In this document: positions 43,558 to 51,772 of the stretch, one piece after another | How the letters are laid out: each line of letters opens with the position of its first letter | Numbering within the stretch: the stretch's first letter is position 1 | NCBI RefSeq assembly: GCF_000423645.1 | Contig: NZ_AUIJ01000018.1 | Location: 1 to 52,131 of the forward strand | Direction: 5' to 3' | Length of the DNA stretch: 52,131 nt | Source: Sediminimonas qiaohouensis DSM 21189 | GTDB lineage: Bacteria > Pseudomonadota > Alphaproteobacteria > Rhodobacterales > Rhodobacteraceae | Position numbers and translations under genes: made by a program | Notes under the pieces: model-generated | Told to the model about the DNA's origin: nothing | The model's database searches: none | What the model saw: only the letters and a program-made list of their open reading frames with translations

Positions 43558-44637
43558 TCAGCCGCCACCCAATGCGCGCGCCGCCGCGCTGGTTCCCGGT
43601 CCGACCACCCCGTCAAGTGCCCCGCGATAGAGCCCCCGCTCGCGCAGGATTTTCTGGAACTCCACGGCGGTTTCCCGGTCCCACCGCGGCGCCCCCGCGC
43701 CGCCAATGCTGCGCAGCTTGGCAAGGGACAGATCGCCGCTCTCCAACGCCTTGACATAGAGCTGCGCCGCCCGCGCCGGGTCCCGCTCCACGCCGCGCCC
43801 CTGCTCATAGAGCAGGCCAAGCGCCCCCTGCGCCTGCGGCATGCCGGTGCCCGCGGCTCGATTGATCCATTCGGCGTGCCGCTGCGGATCGGCTGCAACC
43901 CCCTTGCCATCATCCGCGTAAAGCCCCGCCAGCTCTAGCATCGCCGACAGGTTCCCCTGCGCCCCCGCACGGGCATAAAGATCGGCCGCGCGCGCCGGGT
44001 CGGGCAGGCCGAGCGCCGCCGCGTCATCGCGCCCGATCCCCTTGGGATCAAGGCTCAGCTCCGCCAGCCGCACCTGTGCAAAGTGATAGCCACCGTCGGC
44101 CGCGCGCTCCATCCACTCGATCATCTGCGCGTGATCCTGTGTCACCCCCCGGCCCAGCCGGTACATCAGCGCCAGCGTCGTCATCGCCGGCAGATCGCCC
44201 GCGTCGGCCGCTTTCCGGTAATAGCCGACCGCGCGCTCGTGATCCTCCTTCACCGGGCCGATCCCGAAATTGTAGTAATCACCCAGCTTGGTGCGCGCGG
44301 CGGCTAGCCCGGCCTCGGCCGCGGCCTCGAAATTCGCGATGGCGCGCTCATGATCGCCCGATCGCTGCTGCGCGGCGGCCAGGTTGAACAGCGCCGCCTG
44401 CGGGGGCGGATCGGCCTGCGTCGCGCTTTTGCAGTGGGGCCGCGCCCGCGACAGGGCGTTCAAATAGTCGGCCATCGCCGCGCGGCTGACCGGCACGCCG
44501 GCATCGGGCGCGCCGGCGATCTCGGTGCACCGATCCAATGCCGCCTCGGCCTCGTCCTCGGCCAATGCCCCCACGGGCAGGGCCGCCAGCGCCAGAGCCG
44601 TACAAATCCTGAATGCGGGAAGCTTACGAATTACCAT
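43558..44637 (-). CDS. Exported Sel1-repeat protein with C-terminal peptidoglycan-binding-like end
   Basis: A 359-residue protein with a signal peptide (1-26, ending GALAED). Several Sel1/TPR-like repeats follow (units such as AARTKLGDYYNFGIGPVKED and PAMTTLALMYRLGRGVTQDH), each about 36 residues, forming an alpha-solenoid for protein contacts. The C-terminus (EFQKILRERGLYRGALDGVVGPGT) resembles a peptidoglycan-binding-1 motif. Function probably envelope-related. ATG 44637 chosen for the signal peptide; an upstream ATG at 44682 is possible. Confidence 0.85.
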   Translation of the reverse strand: MVIRKLPAFRICTALALAALPVGALAEDEAEAALDRCTEIAGAPDAGVPVSRAAMADYLNALSRARPHCKSATQADPPPQAALFNLAAAQQRSGDHERAIANFEAAAEAGLAAARTKLGDYYNFGIGPVKEDHERAVGYYRKAADAGDLPAMTTLALMYRLGRGVTQDHAQMIEWMERAADGGYHFAQVRLAELSLDPKGIGRDDAAALGLPDPARAADLYARAGAQGNLSAMLELAGLYADDGKGVAADPQRHAEWINRAAGTGMPQAQGALGLLYEQGRGVERDPARAAQLYVKALESGDLSLAKLRSIGGAGAPRWDRETAVEFQKILRERGLYRGALDGVVGPGTSAAARALGGG

Positions 44638-44815
44638 GTCTGGGCAGCCTTTTCTAAAATCAATTCCGCAAAACGCTAGCAAACGCCCCGCCGGGCGTCG
44701 ATACCTTCGCGCGCATCATCGCCCGCCGCCCGCAAGGCTGGTCAAGACAGCATGACTGTGCCAAATTTGCGGCCTGACCACGGATTAAAGCAACGGAAAA
44801 ACAGGGGCCAGCCGC

Positions 44816-46312
44816 GTGGATGCAGCAACACCTCAGCACGACGACTCACCCGGCCCCACCCCGGACATGTCCATGGCCCGCGATGTCATCCTCGCGGTCG
44901 ATCTGGACGGCACGCTGATCCGCTCCGACATGCTGCTTGAGGGGTTTTGGGCCGCCGTCGCCTACGACTGGACCCTGCCCTTTCGTGCGGCGGGTTGGCT
45001 GCTACGGGGCCGCGCGCATCTCAAGGAACGTGTTGCCGCCCGACAGATGCACGCCATTGACGCGCTCCCCTGGACCCAGGAGGTGCTGGATCACGCCGCC
45101 GCATGGCGCGCGGCGGGCGGGCGCACGGCGCTGGTCACCGCGTCGGATCAAACCATCGCGCAGGCGGTGGCCGATCACCACCCGGGCCTATTCGACGAGG
45201 TGCACGGCTCGGACGGCAAGCGCAATCTCAAGGGCGCGGCCAAGGCGGGTTTTCTCACCGAACGGTTCGGCCCTCGCGGATACGCCTATATCGGCGACAG
45301 CCACGCCGACATGCCCGTCTGGCAAGGCGCGGCCAAGGTGATCACCGTCAATGCCCCCGCGCCCCTGCGCCGCCGTGCCGAGCGCGCCACCAACGACGCC
45401 CGCACCCCGGCCGAGCACCTGAACGCGCCCGCCTCGGGGATCGGGCCGGCCTTGCGCGAAATCCGGCCGCATCAATGGCTCAAGAATGTGCTGATTTTCG
45501 CGCCGATGATCGCCGCGCACCAGTTCACCGCGCTGGCCCTGATGCAAAGCGCGCTGGCCTTCGTCGCCTTCGGGCTGGTGGCGTCCGGTGTCTATGTCCT
45601 CAACGACCTGCTGGATCTGGCCCCGGATCGCGCCCACCCGCGCAAATGCAACCGGCCGCTGGCCTCGGGAGCGCTGCCGATCACGCAGGCCACGCTGATG
45701 GTGCCGGTGCTGTTGCTGGCCGGGCTTGGGGTCTCATCCCTGTTGGGCATGAATTTCATGCTGGTGATCGTGGCCTATTTCGCCGCCACGACCAGTTACT
45801 CGCTTTGGCTCAAACGCCGGATCGTCGCCGATATCGCGACGCTCGCGGGGCTTTATACGCTGCGCATCGTCGCTGGCGGGGTTGCGACTGGCATACCGCT
45901 GTCGGTGTGGCTTCTGGCGTTTTCGATCTTTCTGTTCTTCGCGCTTGCCGCGGTGAAACGACAGGCCGAGCTTGTCGATACCGCCGAACGTGGCGAGACC
46001 AACACCACCGGGCGCGGCTACCGTGTCGATGACATGCCTCTGGTGGCGCAAATGGCCACGGCATCGGGGTTCGTGTCGGTGCTGGTGCTCGCGCTCTACC
46101 TCAACACGCCGCAGGTCCAGGCGCAGTACGATCAACCCGCGATGCTGTGGGGCGTATGCCTGATCCTGCTCTACTGGATCAGCCGGATCGTCCTGATCAC
46201 GCATCGCGGCCGCATGCATGATGATCCGCTGGTCTTTGCCATCACCGACCCGGTCAGCCGCACCTGCCTGTTGCTAAGCGGCGCCCTGATTGCGGGCGCG
46301 GCCCTGCTTTGA
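44816..46312 (+). CDS. HAD-UbiA fusion prenyltransferase
   Basis: A 498-residue fusion. Residues about 22-215 form a HAD phosphatase (VDLDGTLIRSD with D29 and D31, later YIGDSHADMPVW). Residues about 220-498 form a UbiA prenyltransferase with RPHQWLKN and the aspartate motif NDLLDLAPDRAHPRKCNRP from N263, and eight or nine membrane helices. The aspartate motif resembles decaprenyl-phosphate phosphoribosyltransferase (DPPR synthase), in which a fused phosphatase would act on the phosphorylated product. GTG start at 44816; an ATG at 44867 is an alternative. Confidence 0.87.
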   Translation: MDAATPQHDDSPGPTPDMSMARDVILAVDLDGTLIRSDMLLEGFWAAVAYDWTLPFRAAGWLLRGRAHLKERVAARQMHAIDALPWTQEVLDHAAAWRAAGGRTALVTASDQTIAQAVADHHPGLFDEVHGSDGKRNLKGAAKAGFLTERFGPRGYAYIGDSHADMPVWQGAAKVITVNAPAPLRRRAERATNDARTPAEHLNAPASGIGPALREIRPHQWLKNVLIFAPMIAAHQFTALALMQSALAFVAFGLVASGVYVLNDLLDLAPDRAHPRKCNRPLASGALPITQATLMVPVLLLAGLGVSSLLGMNFMLVIVAYFAATTSYSLWLKRRIVADIATLAGLYTLRIVAGGVATGIPLSVWLLAFSIFLFFALAAVKRQAELVDTAERGETNTTGRGYRVDDMPLVAQMATASGFVSVLVLALYLNTPQVQAQYDQPAMLWGVCLILLYWISRIVLITHRGRMHDDPLVFAITDPVSRTCLLLSGALIAGAALL

Positions 46313-46433
46313 GCGGCAAAACAGCACCTAGGCGGGCGTAAAGCGGCGGTTTTCTGCCAATTGAGCCCATGTTTCCGCAGCGCAGCATGTCGCTGTGTTG
46401 CGGCGTTCAGATTTCAACGATACGCCGGTTGCA

Positions 46434-47978
46434 ATGCGACTCAGATCCTTCACCCCAACCGCCGCTGCCCTGACGGGCGCAGGCCGCACGCTCATCGCGC
46501 GGCCGCGCCACGCGATCACGGGGGGCGTCGTGGCGTCGTTGACGGCCATTGCGGTTGTTGCGCTTGCCGTTGGTGTCACGCCGCCGCCAATGCCGCCCAA
46601 GCCGATGCAGGCGCACGCGCCGGGTCTGCCGACCGCAACCATGCCCATGTCGGTGGCGCCCATCCTGCGCACCGATCAAGGGCCTGCGCGCGCCGCGCAC
46701 CCAGCGGCTTTTGCCGCGCTGCAGCCCGATACCCTGCCGGGGCTCGGGCGCCTGATTCTGGCCCCCTACCGCCCGTGGCACGGCACGCGCAGCGCCACCC
46801 TATCGCCGCATCCGCCTGCGCGGCAGGCACCGCCGCAAATGGCAGAGGCCGAAAGCGTCGCGCGCCCCAAGCCAACCGCGGCCGCAACCACACGCCCGCA
46901 GGCCCGTCCGCAGGCGCTTGTGGCACGTCTTTCCGACCGCGAGAACGGCACCAACACGACTGGCGCGGCCGATACCCTGAGCGCGTCGCTGCGCCCGCAA
47001 AAGCGCCCGGTGAAACTGGCTGCGCGCGCGGTTGCCCGCCGCGACAGCCCCCGCGCCGTGGCCTCGGCCTCCCCCGCCGAAACCGCCCCGCAGCAACAGC
47101 AACAGCCCAAGCCGCAAAAGGTTGCCGCCGTGGCCACGCCCTCGCCCTCTACGTCTCTGCGCCTGGGCAAACGCGGCGATGGTTGCGCCCGCAAGCTGGC
47201 CCGCGCCATGCCGCGCCGCGGTTTTGGCGCAAACGACGGCAGCGCCGTTATGGCGCGCCTGACCGGGCTGGAAGGCACCCGCCGCGACCAGGTTGTCATG
47301 AACGAGGTGCTATCGGGGAACATGCCCGGCTTCTTGCATGACCTGACACCGGTCAAGTTCAACGGCCGCATGGCCGATGGCACCGCCGCGCAGGTCATGA
47401 TCTGCGTGACGCCCGATTACCTCGCCCTCGGAAGCGAGCGCGATTTCGTCCGCGTGCCGCTTGGCCTGCGCGCGGCCACCCGCATTGCTGAGCGGTTCGA
47501 TATGCTGCTGCCGACGTCGCGCATGGTCGATGCAATCTATCGCAACGCGCAACTGCGCCTGCCCCCCCGCCCGATGGACCCGGGGCCGCAGATGACGTCG
47601 ACGACCTACCTGCTGCGCCACAACGCCACGATCGAGAAACAGCGCAACAGCGCCGGCGCCCCCGCGGGCACCCTGATTTCCGGCCACAAGAAAGACCTCG
47701 TGCTGACCAACCGCATCACGAAGCGGCAAGGGCGCGTGGCGATCTACGGCTGGCACCGTCCCAGCGGCAACCCGATCCAGCCGCTCAGCACCGTGCATGG
47801 CGCCGAATACGCCGATTACAGCCACGGCATCCGCCTTGTCAGCAAAACCGCCTATGTCAACGGGCGCGCCGTGAACCTGCGCGATATGCTGGCCGATCCC
47901 CGCTATGCCAGCCTTGTCAGCAAGGAAGGCCCGATCGCCGGGCCCCGCCTGTTGATGGCGTCGCTGGCCGGAAACTGA
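46434..47978 (+). CDS. Membrane-anchored protein of unknown function with conserved C-terminal domain
   Basis: A 514-residue protein: basic start, one hydrophobic helix (about 28-50), a long Pro/Ala/Gln-rich linker (about 50-240), then a folded domain (about 245-510). That domain contains VVMNEVLSGNMPGFL, VCVTP-type and YLALGSERDFVRVPLG segments, SGHKKDLVLTN, AIYGWHRPSGNPIQPL and YADYSHGIRLV. Such segments with H, D and Y suggest an enzyme, but I do not recognise the family. ATG 46434 preferred over GTG 46395. It converges with the FGE-like gene, 40 bp apart. Confidence 0.75.
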   Translation: MRLRSFTPTAAALTGAGRTLIARPRHAITGGVVASLTAIAVVALAVGVTPPPMPPKPMQAHAPGLPTATMPMSVAPILRTDQGPARAAHPAAFAALQPDTLPGLGRLILAPYRPWHGTRSATLSPHPPARQAPPQMAEAESVARPKPTAAATTRPQARPQALVARLSDRENGTNTTGAADTLSASLRPQKRPVKLAARAVARRDSPRAVASASPAETAPQQQQQPKPQKVAAVATPSPSTSLRLGKRGDGCARKLARAMPRRGFGANDGSAVMARLTGLEGTRRDQVVMNEVLSGNMPGFLHDLTPVKFNGRMADGTAAQVMICVTPDYLALGSERDFVRVPLGLRAATRIAERFDMLLPTSRMVDAIYRNAQLRLPPRPMDPGPQMTSTTYLLRHNATIEKQRNSAGAPAGTLISGHKKDLVLTNRITKRQGRVAIYGWHRPSGNPIQPLSTVHGAEYADYSHGIRLVSKTAYVNGRAVNLRDMLADPRYASLVSKEGPIAGPRLLMASLAGN

Positions 47979-48017
47979 TTCACGCCCGCCGCGGTTCGCA
48001 CGGCGGGCGCCCGATCT

Positions 48018-48998
48018 CTATTTCACATCCTTGAAGCAGCGGAACCCGAGGTGATAGTTGCGGTGGCTGCCCGACGACATCACCCGCGAGCCATGCCAAT
48101 AAGGCGCGCGCCAGCGGCTCCAGTGCTTGTGCGCGCGCACCTGGTCCCAGATGAACCAGCTCCCCTTCATCTCGGTCACGCCCAGCTTGCGGCTGCCGCG
48201 GCTGGCCATCTGATCGGGCGACATCGGCAGGTTCATGTGCTCGGCCGCGTTGCCGTCCAGGTCGTAAACGCCAAGCGGGCTCTTGCATTCGGGGAAACTG
48301 CCCGCCGGATAGGTGTTCGAGCCGCAGCCGCGGAAACTGCCGCCATTGCAACTGCCGCTCTTGAAGCTGCCCGTCGCGCAAACGCCGCGTTGCCATTGCT
48401 GGCCGATGCTGTAGCGCCGGGTCGGGGCGTATTTGCGGTTATGCGCCGCCCGCGCGCCGCCATGCCCCATGTTAAAGAAATAGTCAGGCTCCAGAAGCCG
48501 GCCGGCCGACGCACCCTCCCATTCATGCGCGTCGCCCATGCGCTTGCCCTCGGCCGCGCATAGCTTTGCCGCCTCCGAGGCCTTCACCCAAGTCACGGGA
48601 TAAACCATCGGGATGTTGGGATACTCGAACATATCCACACAGACCTCGGCATCTTCAGGCGCTTCGGTCTTTGGATCGTAAAGCGGCGCCATGTACTTAC
48701 CGCCGCAGATGCGCTCGAACCGCGCATTGCGATACAGGCGTTCTGGCGGCGCGGGCAGACGCGCGCGCGCCTCCTGCGGCGTCATCGGGTGGCGCGTCAC
48801 CGCCGGGTTGCCCTGCCCGATATAGGACGAGCCGGCGAAAATCTGGCGCACGCGCTTCATCGTGGCGTTGCTCAGGCCACGCTCGCTTTGCATCTGGCGG
48901 AACATCCGCTCGTTGTTTTCCTGCAATGTCTGCGCCACGCTTGGCCCCGCCACCGCCATCACCCATAGCGCCAAGGCGCCCGTCGCAATCCGCTTCAT
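48018..48998 (-). CDS. Exported formylglycine-generating-enzyme-fold (SUMF1) protein
   Basis: A 326-residue protein with a signal peptide (1-22, ending VAQT). From about 95 the FGE/SUMF1 fold is recognisable: PVTWVKASEAAKLCAAEGKR, DAHEWEGASAG, YDLDGNAAEHM and the final HLGFRCFKD. A Cys-rich stretch (about 205-240) with several CNGG/CGSN-like turns is unusual. Whether it keeps the copper-binding Cys pair of true FGE is unclear, so it may be a binding or protease-like relative. It starts 15 bp after the next gene, with AGGGAGGA as ribosome site. Confidence 0.82.
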   Translation of the reverse strand: MKRIATGALALWVMAVAGPSVAQTLQENNERMFRQMQSERGLSNATMKRVRQIFAGSSYIGQGNPAVTRHPMTPQEARARLPAPPERLYRNARFERICGGKYMAPLYDPKTEAPEDAEVCVDMFEYPNIPMVYPVTWVKASEAAKLCAAEGKRMGDAHEWEGASAGRLLEPDYFFNMGHGGARAAHNRKYAPTRRYSIGQQWQRGVCATGSFKSGSCNGGSFRGCGSNTYPAGSFPECKSPLGVYDLDGNAAEHMNLPMSPDQMASRGSRKLGVTEMKGSWFIWDQVRAHKHWSRWRAPYWHGSRVMSSGSHRNYHLGFRCFKDVK

Positions 48999-49013
48999 CC
49001 CAATTCCTCCCTG

Positions 49014-50780
49014 TTAGTCCTTGCGCACCAGATAAAAGAAATCGCGATTGTCCGAGAACCCCACGAAACGCGGGATCGGCGTGCCGTCGCGGCGGCGGTG
49101 ATCGATGCTCGACATGCGGCTGACCAGGTGATGCGGCACCAAGCCATCCTCGGACTTGGTGTAAAGCGCCATGTAGGTATGCTCTTGCGAGTTCATGTCG
49201 AGGAGCATCGCATAGTCACAGCCATAGGCCTGGAACGTGCGCGCCATCGCCGAGGGCGTCGCCGTCGAGAAATAGGCGTAGATCAGGAACTTCCGCCCCT
49301 CGACCGTTCGCATGCAGGCCCCCGCGCGCAGGGTACGCAGATCGGCGTTGGCCGACCCGGACCAGTTGCCGCCCCCCCAACTGCGCACGCGCGGGCCGGG
49401 CACGCCGACGCCGGTTTCCGGGTCCGGATGAACCAACGCCACACCGTTTTGCCGGGCAAAGCGGATATGCGGCAGCATCCCCTGGTCCTCTTCGGTCCAG
49501 GTTTTCATGCCGATGGTGCCGTCATCCAGCACATAAAGCGTCGAAAGGTTGGGCTGCAACTTGCTCAGAACCACGCCATTGCTGATGAAACCGTAGTGGT
49601 GGCCGTGGTTGTAGGTGGCATAGGCATCGTATTTGAACGCGCCGTGGTCACGCTTGAACCCGCCGGTGAACGTCGCCGCCACCCGATCGGTCAATGACGG
49701 GCTGAGCATTCCCACCCGCACCAAGGGGTCGGCCCGGTCGATCCCGTCGGGGCCCGGCGTGTTCCAGTTGCGCCCGCCCCCATGCGGACGCGACGACCAG
49801 CCAAGGCGCGGATGATCGGTGCCCACCTCGTAGCCAATCTCGAACCGGCTCAAGTCGAAGCCCACCAGGTAGACATCGGCGCGTCGCTCTACATAGTCGA
49901 GGTTGTTCGTCTCCCCCCGCCGGTTCAGGATATCGGGATGGATCATGCCCGGCTGTATCGCGCTGGCATAGATGCCCGGCGCGTCCTCCACGGCGTACCA
50001 GCTACCGGCCTCCATCCGGCCGCCCGCCGTGCCGCTCAGGTCAAACCCCGAATAGATCTGCATGACCGGATCATTGGCCACCCGCGCCCGGCCCAGGCTG
50101 TCGGCGATCCGCCCTGAATCGCCACCCTCAATGGTCTCGCTCGATTGCATGAAGGCATCCTCGTAGAATGCCCCCTTGATCATCCCCACGATGCTTTCGC
50201 CGAAAACCACGTTGTCGCGCAGGAACTCCGCCACCGCCTCGCGGTTGGTACGCGAGCCCGACACGCGGTTGCGCAGATAGGCGCGCTGCTCACAGATCGG
50301 CGCATAGGGCAATCCGCTGCGCTGCGCCTCCAGTAACTCGGGCTGCGCGCCGTCCCATGGGCGGCACAGGTGCCGCGCGCCGTCGTCCTCGAACACCAGC
50401 GCGGGATCGTCTCCGCCGCCAAGCGTGATTTGCCACGCGTCGGGGTCCGCGTTCTCAAGATGAAAACTCTGCCCCTGCAATCCCCCACCCGGCGCGGTGA
50501 CATTGAGGACGAACCACGCGTTCACCGCCGGGTTCAACGTGATCAACTCGGCCGACAGGCCATCGGGGCCGTTCACGCGCTGCTGGCTGCGGAACGGCTG
50601 CAACTCGATCACCGACTTGGCGGCGTCCACCTCGTATTGCTCCCACTGGCGCTCCAACCGCGCCTCGCGATCGGCGCTCGCGTCGGTGGCCTGCGCCCCT
50701 GCCCCGGTGGCCATTGCGATGATGCCCGCACCTGTCAGACGGCGCAGATGAACTAAAAAAGTCCTGAATACTAAATACAA
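49014..50780 (-). CDS. Exported protein with phosphodiester-glycosidase-like (NAGPA) domain
   Basis: A 588-residue secreted protein. A TTG at 50780 with GGAGGGG six bases upstream is the best start and yields a signal peptide ending GAGAQA near residue 31. The frame continues upstream without a start that fits. The C-terminal half (about 330-560) resembles the NAGPA/phosphodiester glycosidase domain: TFTGGFKRDHGAF, YGFISNGVVLSKLQPNLSTL, DGTIGMKTW, GCDYAMLLDMNSQEHTY. The N-terminal half is unrecognised. It is followed by the FGE-like gene in an operon. Confidence 0.68.
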   Translation of the reverse strand: MYLVFRTFLVHLRRLTGAGIIAMATGAGAQATDASADREARLERQWEQYEVDAAKSVIELQPFRSQQRVNGPDGLSAELITLNPAVNAWFVLNVTAPGGGLQGQSFHLENADPDAWQITLGGGDDPALVFEDDGARHLCRPWDGAQPELLEAQRSGLPYAPICEQRAYLRNRVSGSRTNREAVAEFLRDNVVFGESIVGMIKGAFYEDAFMQSSETIEGGDSGRIADSLGRARVANDPVMQIYSGFDLSGTAGGRMEAGSWYAVEDAPGIYASAIQPGMIHPDILNRRGETNNLDYVERRADVYLVGFDLSRFEIGYEVGTDHPRLGWSSRPHGGGRNWNTPGPDGIDRADPLVRVGMLSPSLTDRVAATFTGGFKRDHGAFKYDAYATYNHGHHYGFISNGVVLSKLQPNLSTLYVLDDGTIGMKTWTEEDQGMLPHIRFARQNGVALVHPDPETGVGVPGPRVRSWGGGNWSGSANADLRTLRAGACMRTVEGRKFLIYAYFSTATPSAMARTFQAYGCDYAMLLDMNSQEHTYMALYTKSEDGLVPHHLVSRMSSIDHRRRDGTPIPRFVGFSDNRDFFYLVRKD

Positions 50781-51292
50781 CGTTCCCCTCCATGCGTTGG
50801 ACGGCGCGGCGCACGACACAGCGGATGTGACGCAGGTCCGTCCAAACAGACATCGCGTGAAATACACGCACCCGAACAGGAACACGCGGCAGCGCGCAGT
50901 CCCCCCAACTCATTTGTATCGCACAGAAACGATGCGATTCTCTATCGCTTTTCGCCGATTTGGGGGCGCGTCCACCCGGCCCCCCTTTTCCCGCGCCGAT
51001 TTCTTGCGCACCGCGCGCTCGAAACGATTGCTGGACCATGCGCTATGGGCGGCCCACCGAAAGCCGCCGCTTCGAAAGCAAGTAAGTTGTGTGGGTTTTC
51101 TGGCCGACCGCTCGATACACAGGGCGTTCGCCCTGCGGGCAGCGCAGACGGCGACCCGTCTTCACAGCCCCGATCGGTGGGTTGGCTCATGTCGCTCTTG
51201 CAGGCGTCATCGACACGCGAGACGGCGCCGCACGCCTCGAACGGCGCGTGGCCAAGGCGCCAAGCCCGAACAATCGAATCGCCCGGATCAAG
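50781..51292. other. Gene-free stretch upstream of the secreted-protein operon
   Basis: About 510 bp between two leftward genes. Several overlapping open frames cross it but none looks coding. A hairpin CAGGGC-GTTC-GCCCTG lies at 51120-51135 and could terminate the coiled-coil gene's leftward transcript. A promoter for the operon should lie in 50790-51000 but no strong -35/-10 pair is clear. Confidence 0.4.
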
Positions 51293-51580
51293 TTACCTGA
51301 AGCGTTTGATGGCGTTCTGGAACGAGCTTGAAATACTCTCCCAGGCGCTTTCCATCCCCTTGCGCATGTCCGACCACGCAGCATCGCTGGCGTCCTGCGC
51401 TTCCTTGAGCTTTTCCTGCGCCCGGTCACGCTGTTTGCGCATGTCCTCAAGCTGCTTTTCGTAATCCGCCTTGGCATCGGTCTCTGCAGCCTTGACTTTG
51501 GCCTGCAACTTGTCGATTTCAGCGTTCCACTCGTCCAGCTTCGCCTTCATCTTCTCTACGTATTCGCTGCGATCGTTCAT
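51293..51580 (-). CDS. Small coiled-coil protein of unknown function
   Basis: A 95-residue, highly charged protein with heptad-like spacing from about 5 to 70 (VEKMKAKLDEWNAEIDKLQ, then repeated K/A/E helices), predicted to be a single long coiled coil with no signal or membrane segment. Similar short coiled-coil proteins are found in many Proteobacteria without known function. The ribosome site is exceptionally purine-rich (GAGGAGGAGAGG) and complementary to the CcsR-like loops. Confidence 0.82.
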   Translation of the reverse strand: MNDRSEYVEKMKAKLDEWNAEIDKLQAKVKAAETDAKADYEKQLEDMRKQRDRAQEKLKEAQDASDAAWSDMRKGMESAWESISSSFQNAIKRFR

Positions 51581-51700
51581 CGTCCTCTCCTCCTCTTTTC
51601 CTACCTTCTCGTGCGATATGGTGGCAGCAATCCGAATGACAAGGACGGCGAGACGGCTGTCGGCGGCGCACCGCGCAGAAGATCACTGCAGGAGCGAAAG

Positions 51701-51729
51701 TTGACAACCTCTCCGAACCAGTTGACAAC
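51701..51729. repeat. Paired GTTGACAAC boxes
   Basis: GTTGACAAC occurs at 51700-51708 and again at 51721-51729, two helical turns apart. Each contains TTGACA, the consensus -35 hexamer. They may be duplicated promoter elements or a regulator site just outside the IS5 element, but no matching -10 box at 16-18 bp is obvious. Confidence 0.3.
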
Positions 51730-51772
51730 TGTGGACACAAATACCTGTTTTTGAATGTCTTTTATTTGGGGT

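Noticed and set aside
51045-51464. Rightward open frame and the antisense frame 50942-51190 near the right end
   Set aside because: Both lack a ribosome site and protein-like composition; part of the first runs antisense through the coiled-coil gene.
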